Shown here piece by piece: positions 10,069 through 18,756 of a stretch of 64,000 nucleotides of DNA (the stretch's first letter is position 1; each line of letters begins with the position of its first letter). The notes under the pieces are model-generated. The model did no database searches and had not been told where the DNA came from. It worked only from the letters and a program-made list of their open reading frames with translations. Source of the DNA: JALYRV01 sp040902895 (lineage in GTDB: Bacteria; Acidobacteriota; Vicinamibacteria; Vicinamibacterales; SCN-69-37); contig JBBDWL010000056.1 of the NCBI GenBank assembly GCA_040902895.1, positions 1-64,000 of the forward strand, in the 5' to 3' direction. Position numbers and translations under genes: made by a program.

Positions 10069-10788
10069 ATGCCTGCTGACCTGTTCGATTCCGCGTCGCG
10101 TCCCGTACCGATTGCCCATCGGCGGGGCTTTACGGTTACGACCTCGATTCTCATCCACGCCGCCGTGCTTGCTGCCGTCGTGATCGCACCGCTGCTGACC
10201 GGCGTGTCGCTGCCCGAGGCGATGAGCCGCATGGAGGCATTCGTACTGCCGGCCGATCTGCCGCCGGCCCCAATGCCGCAACCCGTGGCGCCCCCGGCAG
10301 CCGCGACGGCGCCAACGGTCAGGCCCGATGCCGCGCCCATTCATGCGCCCGACACCATCCAACCCGAAGTGAGTCTGCCCGTGCCGGGAGTGCCGCAGGC
10401 GATCGGAGCGCTGCTGCCAGCGGGGCCTTTCACTGGCGTGCCGCCCACGTTCGGCACGGGCAAAGCAGCGCCACTGTCGGCGCCACCGCCACGGCCGCAG
10501 GGACCGGTGCGTATCGGCGGCGACATCCGCGCGCCCCAGCGCATCCGGCACGTCCCGCCGGCGTATCCCGCCATCGCGCTGTCGGCGCGAATCGAAGGCG
10601 AGGTCGTGCTCGAAGCCATCATCGATGAGACGGGCGCAGTCACGAACCTGAAGGTGATCAAATCGGTGGGACTGCTCGACGAGGCCGCGAAACAGGCGGT
10701 GTCGCAGTGGCGCTATTCCCCCACTACACTGAACGGCGTCAAGGTGCCGGTCATCATGACCGTGAAGGTGACGTTCACGCTTCGGTGA
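10069..10788 (+). CDS. TonB-family energy transducer
   Basis: Starting at 10069 the protein has 239 residues: a short cytoplasmic head, one membrane helix (about 26-50, TTSILIHAAVLAAVVIAPLL), a Pro/Ala-rich periplasmic spacer (about 70-150) and a C-terminal TonB domain (about 160-238) with PPAYPAIALSARIEGEVVLE and a SQWRYSPTTLNG stretch. TonB couples the proton-motive force to outer-membrane receptors; the Oar-like receptor at 26202 is one possible client. The frame continues upstream to 9934, but that part lies in the heptamer array and is unlikely to be translated. The gene faces the next one with three bases between them. Confidence 0.9.
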   Translation: MPADLFDSASRPVPIAHRRGFTVTTSILIHAAVLAAVVIAPLLTGVSLPEAMSRMEAFVLPADLPPAPMPQPVAPPAAATAPTVRPDAAPIHAPDTIQPEVSLPVPGVPQAIGALLPAGPFTGVPPTFGTGKAAPLSAPPPRPQGPVRIGGDIRAPQRIRHVPPAYPAIALSARIEGEVVLEAIIDETGAVTNLKVIKSVGLLDEAAKQAVSQWRYSPTTLNGVKVPVIMTVKVTFTLR

Positions 10789-10791
10789 ATT

Positions 10792-13344
10792 TCATCGCGT
10801 GATGATCCCCATCAGGTCGCGCAGCTGGGTCTTGAGCCCTTCAGATCCGGTGAACAGCGAATCCGGAAACGTGCGAAAGCGCGCCATCTCGTCGTAAATC
10901 TGGGCCCCCTGATACCGGTTCAGCTGCATGCCCGCCAGATACTGCAGGCGCAGGTTGCGATCGGTGTTGATCTGAGCGCCCGCGAGCCACGGCGCCAGGT
11001 CCGTGCCGCGTCCGCCGTATGTCGACAGCAGATGCAGCGGCGACAGAAACGCAACGTCGCGCATCGACTGGGCCGCGCGCGCGTGCTGCGGATCGGCGAA
11101 CCGCGCCTGCAGCACATCCAGGTCGAGCGGACCTCCTGTTTGTCGGCCCATCAGCACGATGTCGTACCCCTGCCCTTGCTGCAGATTGGCCCAGATCGTG
11201 GCGTCGGGGAAGACTTCCACGAACGTGGCGATCTCGCTTTTCACCACTTCGAGATCGCTCTCGTAGAGGGGCACCCACTGCGTCACGACGCCGCCCGGCT
11301 TGAGATGGCGCTTGACCATCTCGAAGTATTCCTTCGTATAGAGCGTCGCCGATCCCTTCACCCACGGATGGATCGGGTCCGACGTGATCACATCGAACTG
11401 CTCATCGCTCGTCAGCACATAATGCCGCGCATCGTCATAGACGATGGTGACGCGCGGATCGTTGACGACGCCGTGATTTTCTTCGCTGAAGAAGGTGGTG
11501 ACCACCTGGGGGATCAACGGCTCGATCTCGGCGATCACGAGCCGATTGAGGGCCGGGTATGTGAGGAACGATCCGGCGGTAACGCCCGCGCCGCATCCCA
11601 CGACGAGCACCGACTCGGGATTCGGATGCACGAGCGCCGGCAGATGGCCCAGCATGCGCTGCAGCCGCATGTCCTGCGGCTCGGTCGAGGCCTCCACTTT
11701 TCCGCTCACATGAAAATTGCGGATGCCGCCGGCCATCTGTGTCACAGCGACCGACGCATTGAGGCCTTCGCCCGAGAACACCACCTCGGCCTGGCCGATC
11801 CACGTCACCATGTAGCGGCCATAGGCGATCAGCAACCCCGGCACGGCCGGAAGGCGGTTGACGGTCCAGATCGCGCCGATGAGGGCCGCCACGACGAGCG
11901 TGAATCCGAACGTGCCGAGCGGCTGCTCGCGCCCCTTCTTCGCGTCGGGCGCCGACCAGAGCAGCGGCGTCATGGCCAGGCACGCCGCAATCGCCGACAG
12001 GGCGATGAAGATCTGCTGCGTGCGCAGCGTGCCGAACGATTCAACGAGGAACAGGCTCGCGGCCAGGGCGCCCACGATCGCGCCGGCGGTGTTGGCGGCA
12101 TAGACGCGGCCGACGACTCTGCCCGGATCGCGACCGCCCGCCACGCGCGCGGCGCCGCCTGCGTCAGTCGAGGACGGTTGGGCCAGCGATGCGAGCGCAA
12201 GCGGGAAACTCGCGCCCCATAACATTGCGCCCGGCAACACCACCGACGCGGTGCGCACGAGATCCACCTGGAACACGATGATGGGATCCGACACGAGCGA
12301 TGGATTGATCGGCCAGAACGGAAGCGCGGCGGCGAGCATGTATGCCGCCCACGCAATGGCGCCCATCAACATCAGCTGACAGATGCCCAACGCAAGGCGG
12401 GGACGCTGGGACGTGCGCGAGATGAATGCGCCGACGCCGCTGCCGATGCCAAGACCGACGAGGAACACCGCGAGGATGATCGCAAAGGCGTACACGGTCG
12501 CGCCCACCAGCAGCGACAGCAGGCGCGTCCAGATCACTTGAGAGCCCAGCGCCGTCAGGCCTGAGAGGGCGATGGCCAGATAGACGGTTGCTGGCCCGCC
12601 CGCCGTAGCCGGCACGGCGGAGGCGGGTAGCCGGTTGCCGGTTGCCGGTGCATCCTGTTCAACGGCTGTCCGCTTGGAGCGAGGCTCTTCACCGTCACGC
12701 GGCGCGGGCTTGCCCGCCGAAGCCGGCCCGGCGAAGGCGGGGGCGCGCGTGGCGAGCATCCAGGCCGCGGCCGCGACGAGCAGATTGATCGCGACGCCGG
12801 CGAGCGTCGCAATCGTCATGTCGTGCACGCGCAGCAGATAGAAGCCGGCGAGCATGCAGCCCAGCACGGCGCCGGCGATGTTGCCGCCGTAGAAAAACCC
12901 GAGCCACGCCACGCCGCGCGGCGTCATGTCGACCCATCGCGCGACGGCCGGCAGCGTGGCGCCCATCAGCAGCGTGGGCGGCAGGAGGCAGATGACGGCC
13001 ACGACACCGCGCAGCAGCAGGCCGCCCGTCCCGTGTCCAACCGTCGTTGAATAGATGTAGCCGACCAGTGGCGTGACGAGCAGCACCACAATCGCCAGCG
13101 CGCCGATGCCGGCTTCCAGTACGGCATAGACCCGCAGCGGATGCGCGTCGCGGCCGACATATCGCGGCAGCAGCAGGCTTCCGAGGCACATGCCGCCCAT
13201 GAACGTGGCGAGCAGCACGCCCAGCGAGACCGCCGACGAGCCGATCACGAGCTGCAGCAGCTGGAACCAGACCACCTCATAGATGAGCGCGGCGCAGCCG
13301 CTGCCGACAAACAGCAGGAGTAAGACGGCGCGGTGTGACAGCAT
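10792..13344 (-). CDS. Polytopic membrane protein fused to a spermidine-synthase-like domain
   Basis: About 850 residues from the ATG at 13344 (MLSHRAVLLLLF). The N-terminal half is a set of roughly 12-14 hydrophobic helices resembling a transporter fold. The C-terminal part (about 500-750) is a spermidine-synthase-like Rossmann domain, with VVGCGAGVTAGSF, IAEIEPLIP, DDARHYVL, DVITSDPIHPW and LKPGGVVTQWVPLY. Proteins of this build are common in environmental bacteria and are annotated as fused MFS/spermidine synthases; their product is not established. A variable linker at about residues 200-245, between two helices, contains a GC-rich palindrome and a CCGGTTG heptamer tract, evidence that repeats invade tolerant coding positions. 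Confidence 0.88.
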   Translation of the reverse strand: MLSHRAVLLLLFVGSGCAALIYEVVWFQLLQLVIGSSAVSLGVLLATFMGGMCLGSLLLPRYVGRDAHPLRVYAVLEAGIGALAIVVLLVTPLVGYIYSTTVGHGTGGLLLRGVVAVICLLPPTLLMGATLPAVARWVDMTPRGVAWLGFFYGGNIAGAVLGCMLAGFYLLRVHDMTIATLAGVAINLLVAAAAWMLATRAPAFAGPASAGKPAPRDGEEPRSKRTAVEQDAPATGNRLPASAVPATAGGPATVYLAIALSGLTALGSQVIWTRLLSLLVGATVYAFAIILAVFLVGLGIGSGVGAFISRTSQRPRLALGICQLMLMGAIAWAAYMLAAALPFWPINPSLVSDPIIVFQVDLVRTASVVLPGAMLWGASFPLALASLAQPSSTDAGGAARVAGGRDPGRVVGRVYAANTAGAIVGALAASLFLVESFGTLRTQQIFIALSAIAACLAMTPLLWSAPDAKKGREQPLGTFGFTLVVAALIGAIWTVNRLPAVPGLLIAYGRYMVTWIGQAEVVFSGEGLNASVAVTQMAGGIRNFHVSGKVEASTEPQDMRLQRMLGHLPALVHPNPESVLVVGCGAGVTAGSFLTYPALNRLVIAEIEPLIPQVVTTFFSEENHGVVNDPRVTIVYDDARHYVLTSDEQFDVITSDPIHPWVKGSATLYTKEYFEMVKRHLKPGGVVTQWVPLYESDLEVVKSEIATFVEVFPDATIWANLQQGQGYDIVLMGRQTGGPLDLDVLQARFADPQHARAAQSMRDVAFLSPLHLLSTYGGRGTDLAPWLAGAQINTDRNLRLQYLAGMQLNRYQGAQIYDEMARFRTFPDSLFTGSEGLKTQLRDLMGIITR
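12713..12741. repeat. GC-rich imperfect palindrome inside the membrane/spermidine-synthase fusion gene
   Basis: CCCGCCGAAGCCGG at 12713-12726 faces CCCGGCGAAGGCGGG at 12727-12741; the outer and inner GC blocks pair and the central GAA triplets do not. It encodes part of an Ala/Pro-rich linker. Just downstream in the same linker, at 12631-12650, CCGGTTG is repeated. Both look like insertions of repetitive DNA into a permissive loop. Confidence 0.45.
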
Positions 13345-13441
13345 CAGCCGCGAGTGTACATTCGGCGCGCGAATGATGGCCATCCAGTTTTTTCATTGGA
13401 CGGCGGCGCGGTCCCGGCGCAGAGTATCCCCGGAGGCTGTC

Positions 13442-14242
13442 ATGTCATACGCATGCCCCGTCGATCTCGATCTCGCGCGCCTGCAGCGTGAGATCCAAAC
13501 CGTCTACGCGCGCGTGGCCGCCGATCCCGGCGGCGCGTTCCACTTCCACCGCGGCCCGGTCTATGCCGTCGAGCGGCTCGGCTACGACGCCGCGGAGCTC
13601 GCGGCCCTGCCCGACTCGGTGACGTCGTCGTTTGCCGGCATCGGCAATCCGCACGCGATCGCGCGCGTGCCCGAAGGCGCAACCGTGGTGGATGTCGGCT
13701 GCGGCGCGGGCATGGATCTGCTCGTGTCGGCGGGCCGGGTGGGCGCAGCCGGCGCCGCCATCGGCGTCGACATGACCGACGACATGCTTGCGCGGGCGCG
13801 CGATGGCGCGCGTGAAGCCGGCCTGTCGAACGTCGAGCTGCGCACCGGCGACGCCACCGCGCTTCCGATCGCCGACCATACCGCCGACGTCGTCATGTCG
13901 AACGGCGTGCTGAACCTCGTGCCTGACAAAGCGCGCGCCGCAGCAGAGATGTTCCGCGTGCTCAAACCCGGCGGCCGCCTCCAGATCGCCGACATCAGCG
14001 TCGGCGAAGCGTTGTCGGAGGATGTCAGGCGGGATGTCGATCTCTGGACGGGTTGAATCGGCGGCGCTCTGCCGGCGGCAGAGATCGAAGATCTTCTCGA
14101 GAGCGTGGGATTCATCGATGTGCGGTTGGGCACCCGCTTCGACTGCTTTGCGGGCACAACGAAGGAACGGACTGCGCGCAAGTACGGAGTCATGGGGATC
14201 AATGTCTCGGCCCTGAAGGCTGAGCGGGAGGAGCGACGATGA
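13442..14242 (+). CDS. ArsM-like SAM-dependent methyltransferase, probable selenoprotein (TGA at 14054 read as Sec)
   Basis: From the ATG at 13442 a class I methyltransferase of the arsenite-methyltransferase/UbiE type is encoded, with VVDVGCGAGMDLL, GVDMTDDML, SNGVLNLVPDKARAA and LKPGGRLQIADI. At codon 205 the frame meets TGA, exactly where relatives have Cys in a WTGC(I/L)xGA motif; here it reads WTG-U-IGGALPAAEIEDLL. The downstream frame stays open and conserved-looking for 61 more residues (FDCFAGTTKERTARKYGV, GINVSALK) and ends in TGA at 14240-14242, which overlaps the next start codon as ATGA. A 7-bp stem lies 10 bases after the TGA. In ArsM enzymes the equivalent Cys binds arsenic. Conventional calling would end the gene at 14056. 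A nonsense mutation is the main alternative. Confidence 0.8.
14057..14083 (+). promoter_or_regulatory. Candidate bacterial SECIS element directly after the in-frame TGA
   Basis: Ten bases after the TGA, CTCTGCC (14067-14073) pairs perfectly with GGCAGAG (14077-14083) around a GGC loop. The apical loop begins 17 bases after the TGA and its first base is G. Both fit the general bacterial SECIS pattern (loop roughly 16-37 bases downstream, a G among the first loop positions). SelB would have to recognise it; no selenium gene lies in this window. Confidence 0.65.
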
Positions 14243-14724
14243 GTCGATATCTAAATCTAAGGTTCGCGGTTGCCGTCGTTCTTGGAGCCGGCGCCATTGC
14301 GGCGGCCGGTGCGCAAGGCCAGCACGTCATGGTCCTGCCTGACGCGATCACCTGGGGGCCGGGGCCTGCGTCGTTGCCGCCGGGTACGCAGGCCGCCATG
14401 CTCGAAGGCAACCCGGCAAAACCGGGCCCGTTCACGATGCGCCTCAAACTGCCTGACGGCTACGCCATCGCGCCGCACTGGCACCCGGCCGACGAACATG
14501 TCACCGTGCTGCAAGGGACGTTCATCATGGGACTCGGCGACACCATGGATCGGTCGAAGGGCCACGAGCTCTCCGCGGGCGCGTTCGCGATGATGCCGAC
14601 CGGCACACGCCATTTCGCATGGACCAGAGGCGAGACAATCCTGCAGCTGCACGGCACGGGGCCGTGGGGCGTCAACTATGTGAATCCGTCGGACGATCCG
14701 AGGCGGAAGCAGCCAAACCGTTGA
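14239..14724 (+). CDS. Exported single-domain cupin protein
   Basis: The 161-residue protein has a signal peptide (FAVAVVLGAGAIAAAGAQG) and one cupin barrel. The first motif is HWHPADEHVTVLQGTFIMGLG-like, with His, His and a Glu-His pair as metal ligands (about 87-105); the second is GTRHFAWT (about 126-133). Related proteins are annotated as cupins of unknown substrate. Its ATG overlaps the stop of the preceding ArsM-like gene as ATGA, so the two are translationally coupled and probably act together. The 3' end overlaps the convergent LysR gene by about 53 bases. Confidence 0.85.
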   Translation: MSRYLNLRFAVAVVLGAGAIAAAGAQGQHVMVLPDAITWGPGPASLPPGTQAAMLEGNPAKPGPFTMRLKLPDGYAIAPHWHPADEHVTVLQGTFIMGLGDTMDRSKGHELSAGAFAMMPTGTRHFAWTRGETILQLHGTGPWGVNYVNPSDDPRRKQPNR

Positions 14725-15628
14725 GCGCTGCCAGCATGGCCTTGCAGGCCGCACCGTGATGTTTGTGCGGATGATCGACGAGCCAGAACGCGCGAGCCGG
14801 CAGCGTGCCGGCCGCGCGCGCGATGGCCAGCCGGCCTGCGGCGGCCGCGCCGGCGGCCGCCAGACGTGACGTCAGCGCCATACCGAGTCCGGCCGCGACC
14901 GCTTCGGTGACCGCAGCCGGTCCGCCGACGGACGTGATTCGCGACGGCGCAACGCGCCGGCGCTCGAGCCAGGCCAACGCGCGCCTTCGCGCGTCGGAGC
15001 CGTCTTCACGCACAATCCAGTCCGTCGCGGCCAGCATGGCGGCAGTCAGGCGCGGATGCCGGCGCGATTCGGCCGCCGCGGTCCGACGCTGCTCAGCGCG
15101 GCCCGGAACGAAACCGAAAGGCATAATCAGCACGAACGGATCGGCCGCAAGTTCAATCGCCCGCAGCTCGCCCTGCGGCCGCGATGCGGCCAGCACCGCG
15201 AGATCCAGCTCGTTGCGAACGACCATGTCTTCGAGCTCGGAGGCAGGCCCAATCGTGAGCCGGCAATCGAACTGCGGATAGGACGCGCGATAGCGCCGCA
15301 GCGTGGCGGGCAGGAGATACAACGCGGCTGTTGCGCTGGCGCCGATGCGCACGCGGCCGACCGCGCCGCTCGTGACGTCGCGAAGCCTCGCGTCGGCGCG
15401 TGAGGCCGCATCAAGAATGGCGCGCGCTTCCTCGAGCAGCGCCTCGCCCGCCACCGTCAGGGTGACACGCCGGCCGTCGCGGTTGAACAGCCGTGTGCCG
15501 ATCGACTCCTCCAGCTGCGAAATCTGATGCGATACTGCCGGCTGAGAGAGATTGATCAATGCCGCAGCCCGACCGAAATGCCGGCACTCGGCAACGGCCA
15601 CGAACGTCGGCAGCAGGCGCAGGTCCAT
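14672..15628 (-). CDS. LysR-family transcriptional regulator
   Basis: With the ATG at 15628 the protein starts MDLRLLPTFVAVAECRHFGR, the canonical LysR N terminus. The winged HTH (about 1-60) contains INLSQPAVSHQISQLEE and RRVTLTVAGEALLEEA. A type 2 periplasmic-binding-like effector domain follows (about 90-295). It probably controls a neighbour, either the DUF5916 gene transcribed divergently from 15718 or the cupin. The effector is unknown. Its 3' end overlaps the cupin gene on the other strand. Confidence 0.93.
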   Translation of the reverse strand: MDLRLLPTFVAVAECRHFGRAAALINLSQPAVSHQISQLEESIGTRLFNRDGRRVTLTVAGEALLEEARAILDAASRADARLRDVTSGAVGRVRIGASATAALYLLPATLRRYRASYPQFDCRLTIGPASELEDMVVRNELDLAVLAASRPQGELRAIELAADPFVLIMPFGFVPGRAEQRRTAAAESRRHPRLTAAMLAATDWIVREDGSDARRRALAWLERRRVAPSRITSVGGPAAVTEAVAAGLGMALTSRLAAAGAAAAGRLAIARAAGTLPARAFWLVDHPHKHHGAACKAMLAALNGLAASASDRPTDSHS

Positions 15629-15717
15629 GCGGGCAAATCTTAGCCGTTGGCACTCGATTCTCAGCCCTTGGTCCCTTTCGAGACCCATTCGACCGCCGCG
15701 ATCCGTCTAATACCGGC

Positions 15718-17964
15718 ATGCGATTCCTCCGGCTTTCGTCCCTGACCGTGCTCGGCGGCGTCCTGGCGGCCGCCGAGGCTTTCGCTCAGGTGACGCCGCG
15801 GCCCTCTATCGTCATCGAGCGCGTTGAGACGCCGCCAAAACTCGAAGACTACGTGAGCGGGGAAAAAGAGGCGGGCCCTTCGACTGCGGTCAGGCCAGGC
15901 ACGCGCATCACCGGTTTCCTGCAGCGCGAGCCGAACGATCTCGCGCCTTCGAGCGAAGAGACCGTCGCCTACCTCTCCTATGACGACGCGCACATCTATG
16001 CGGTATTCGTGTGCCGCGCGAAGGATCCGTCGCGCATCCGCGCGCGCATGGCGCGACGCGAGTCGGTGTTCCAGGACGACGCCGTCGGCGTGATCCTCGA
16101 TACGTTCAACGACAAGCAGCGCGCCTACATGTTCTTTTCGACGCCGCTGGGCGTTCAGGCCGATGGCATCACCACCGAAGGCCAGCAAGACGACATGAGC
16201 TTCGACACGGTCTGGCAGTCGCGTGGCATGCGCACCGACTTCGGCTACGTCGCGTCGATCGCGATCCCATTCAAGAGCCTCCGCTTTCCGGCCGGCACCG
16301 GGCCGCAGACCTGGGGCATCGCGCTCATGCGCAGCATCCCCTCCTCGGACGAGATCTCGTTCTGGCCCGGCATCACGCGCCGGATCAGCGGCTTCGCCAT
16401 CCAACTGGGACAGGCCACCGGCATCGACGGCGTCTCGCCTGGCCGCAACATCCAGCTCATTCCTTACGGCACCTTCTCGGCCGCGCGGTTTCTCGACCGT
16501 ACCGCGGCCCGGTTTGACGATGACCGGGAGGGACGCGTGGGCGTCGACGCGAAAGTCGTGGCGCGCGACGCGATGACGTTCGACTTCACGGTGAATCCGG
16601 ATTTCAGCCAGGTGGAATCGGACGAGCCGCAGGTCACCGTCAACCAGCGCTTCGAGGTGTTCTTTCCCGAGCGCCGGCCCTTCTTCATCGAGAATGCCGG
16701 GTACTTTCAGACCCCCGTCACGTTGTTCTTCTCGCGCCGCATGCGCGATCCCCAGTTCGGCTCGCGCGCGACGGGCAAGATAGGCCGGTGGGCCGTCGGA
16801 GCGCTCGTTGCCGACGATCGCGCCCCGGGACAGGCGCTCGATCCCACCGATCCGTTCTTCAGCGATCGCACCTATAACGTGGTCGGCCGCGCGCGGCGCG
16901 AGTTCGCGAACCAGAGCAGCATCGGCGCGCTCGTCACGTCGCGAGACTTCGGTCCTTCCTCGAATCGTGTCGGCTCGATTGACGCGCGCATCCGGCTCAA
17001 CCCGCGCTGGTTCTTCACTGGACAGGCCGCGGTGAGTGATACAGAGACGCTTGCCGGCGAACATCAGCGCGACACCGCGTTCTCCGCGTCGCTCGGCCGC
17101 GACACCCGCACGCTCGCCTACTCGCTGGTCTATCAGGACATCGGGCCTGACTTTCGCACGCAGCTCGGTTTCGTGCCGCGGACCGACATCAGGAAAGTCA
17201 ACCAGTTCGTGGCGTACCGCTGGCGGCCTTCAAAAGGGCCGGTGCTTGCATTCGGGCCGAACTCGTTCCTGGATGTCACGTGGAATCACGGCGGCGAGCT
17301 GCAGGATTGGGATGCGCGGTTTCCGTTTGAAGTAGCGTTTCGCCGGCAGAGCAGCGTGTCCGTGCGCCGCAGCGAGAGCATGACCCGCTTCGGCGGCACG
17401 AGATTCCGCCATCACGAGAACTTCGTGGTCGTCAACAGCAGCGCCCTGAGCTGGATGGACGCGTCCGCGGCGTACAGTCAGGGCACGCGGCCGAACTTCT
17501 TTCCCGCCGCGGGCGTGTCGCCGTTCCTCGCCGAGTACCGCGACATCCAGGCCGGGCTCACGCTGAGACCCATGTCGAGCCTGCTCATCGGCCAGTCGTA
17601 CCTGCTCAGCCACCTCGCCGCAGGCGCCGGCAGCAGCCATCAGAGCCGCGTCTTCGACAACCACATCCTGCGCACGCGCGTGAACTACCAGTTCACGCGC
17701 GAGTTCTCGGCGCGCGCCATCCTCGACTACAACGGCATCTGGGCCAATCAGTCGCTCGTCGCACTCCATCAGGATCGCCGCTTCACGGCCGACCTGCTCT
17801 TCACCTATCTGTTGAATCCGGGAACGGCGGTGTATGTGGGCTACACCGACGGCTATGAAAACGTCGCGATCGACGATCTGGCTGGACTCCGGACGATTCG
17901 CCGGCCGACAACGTCGACAGGCAGACAGCTGTTCGTCAAGACCAGCTATCTACTCAGATTCTGA
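15718..17964 (+). CDS. Secreted DUF5916 protein (N-terminal CBM9-like domain, C-terminal barrel)
   Basis: The ATG at 15718 is followed by a signal peptide (MRFLRLSSLTVLGGVLAAAEAFAQ) and gives 748 residues. Residues about 30-230 form a CBM9-like domain (AYLSYDDAHIYAVFVCRAKDP, ESVFQDDAVGVILDTFND). The remainder is DUF5916, with VNPDFSQVESDEPQVTVNQRFEVFFPERRPFFIENAGYF as a hallmark region, then many amphipathic strands ending in FVKTSYLLRF, which suggests an outer-membrane barrel. Family members occur near polymer- or peptide-use genes in Acidobacteria and Bacteroidota; the exact role is unknown. It is divergent from the LysR gene with 89 bases between them. Confidence 0.9.
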   Translation: MRFLRLSSLTVLGGVLAAAEAFAQVTPRPSIVIERVETPPKLEDYVSGEKEAGPSTAVRPGTRITGFLQREPNDLAPSSEETVAYLSYDDAHIYAVFVCRAKDPSRIRARMARRESVFQDDAVGVILDTFNDKQRAYMFFSTPLGVQADGITTEGQQDDMSFDTVWQSRGMRTDFGYVASIAIPFKSLRFPAGTGPQTWGIALMRSIPSSDEISFWPGITRRISGFAIQLGQATGIDGVSPGRNIQLIPYGTFSAARFLDRTAARFDDDREGRVGVDAKVVARDAMTFDFTVNPDFSQVESDEPQVTVNQRFEVFFPERRPFFIENAGYFQTPVTLFFSRRMRDPQFGSRATGKIGRWAVGALVADDRAPGQALDPTDPFFSDRTYNVVGRARREFANQSSIGALVTSRDFGPSSNRVGSIDARIRLNPRWFFTGQAAVSDTETLAGEHQRDTAFSASLGRDTRTLAYSLVYQDIGPDFRTQLGFVPRTDIRKVNQFVAYRWRPSKGPVLAFGPNSFLDVTWNHGGELQDWDARFPFEVAFRRQSSVSVRRSESMTRFGGTRFRHHENFVVVNSSALSWMDASAAYSQGTRPNFFPAAGVSPFLAEYRDIQAGLTLRPMSSLLIGQSYLLSHLAAGAGSSHQSRVFDNHILRTRVNYQFTREFSARAILDYNGIWANQSLVALHQDRRFTADLLFTYLLNPGTAVYVGYTDGYENVAIDDLAGLRTIRRPTTSTGRQLFVKTSYLLRF

Positions 17965-17991
17965 ACCGGTTCTTGCAACGGCCCGGCCGGC

Positions 17992-18756
17992 ATGCAGAAT
18001 GACTTCGATTACGGCGTCCTGAGCCGCACGGCGCACCGGCCCTCGCCGATGCCCGATGAACCCTGGCTGATGACGCAGACCTGGCACGATCTGGCCTTCG
18101 TGCACTGGCCCGTGGATCAGCAGCAGCTACTGAGCGCGCTGCCGGCGGGAATCGAGCTGGACATCTTCGAAGGTCAGGCCTGGATCGGTCTCGTGCCGTT
18201 CCACATGACCAACGTCGCGCCGCGCGGCGTGCCGGCGCTGCCGTGGGTTTCGGCGTTTCCAGAGCTGAATGTCAGAACATATGTCGTGGCCAAAGAGAGG
18301 CCTGGCGTGTACTTCTTCAGCCTCGATGCCGGCAATCCGGTTGCGGTCGGACTCGCGCGCTCGATGCTGCATCTTCCCTATTATTCGGCGGTGATGAGCG
18401 TGACGCCGCGGCAGGACTGGTACGACTATCGAAGCCGCCGTGTCGGCGGGGACGGCATGCAGCCTGCGGAGCTCGATGCCAGCTACCGTCCGACCGGTCC
18501 CGTGTTCGAGCCGGCCGAAGGCACGCTCGAACATTTCCTCACCGAACGGTACTGCCTTTACACCGTTAATCCGGAGCACCGGCTGTTGCGCATCGACATT
18601 CACCACGCGCCATGGCCACTGCAGACTGGCGAGATCGTGCTCAACACCAACACCATGATCGAGCCTACCGGCGTGCGGCTGCCCGACATGGCGCCGCTGG
18701 TGCACTTCGCGAAACGTCAGGACATGGTGGCGTGGCGTTTGATGCAGGTCGCGTGA
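17992..18756 (+). CDS. DUF2071 (YqjF-type) protein
   Basis: The 254-residue protein matches the DUF2071 pattern: QTWHDLAFVHWPVD, LPAGIELDIFEGQAWIGLVPF, ELNVRTYV and PGVYFFSLDAG. The fold is acetoacetate-decarboxylase-like; the family has no firm biochemical role. No signal peptide or membrane segment is visible. It stands alone and ends one base before the stop codon of the convergent permease gene. Confidence 0.88.
   Translation: MQNDFDYGVLSRTAHRPSPMPDEPWLMTQTWHDLAFVHWPVDQQQLLSALPAGIELDIFEGQAWIGLVPFHMTNVAPRGVPALPWVSAFPELNVRTYVVAKERPGVYFFSLDAGNPVAVGLARSMLHLPYYSAVMSVTPRQDWYDYRSRRVGGDGMQPAELDASYRPTGPVFEPAEGTLEHFLTERYCLYTVNPEHRLLRIDIHHAPWPLQTGEIVLNTNTMIEPTGVRLPDMAPLVHFAKRQDMVAWRLMQVA

Noticed and set aside
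15661..17064. Long open frame (467 codons) opposite the DUF5916 gene
   Set aside because: It mirrors the codon structure of the real gene, and its product is Arg/Ala/His-rich without any recognisable motif.
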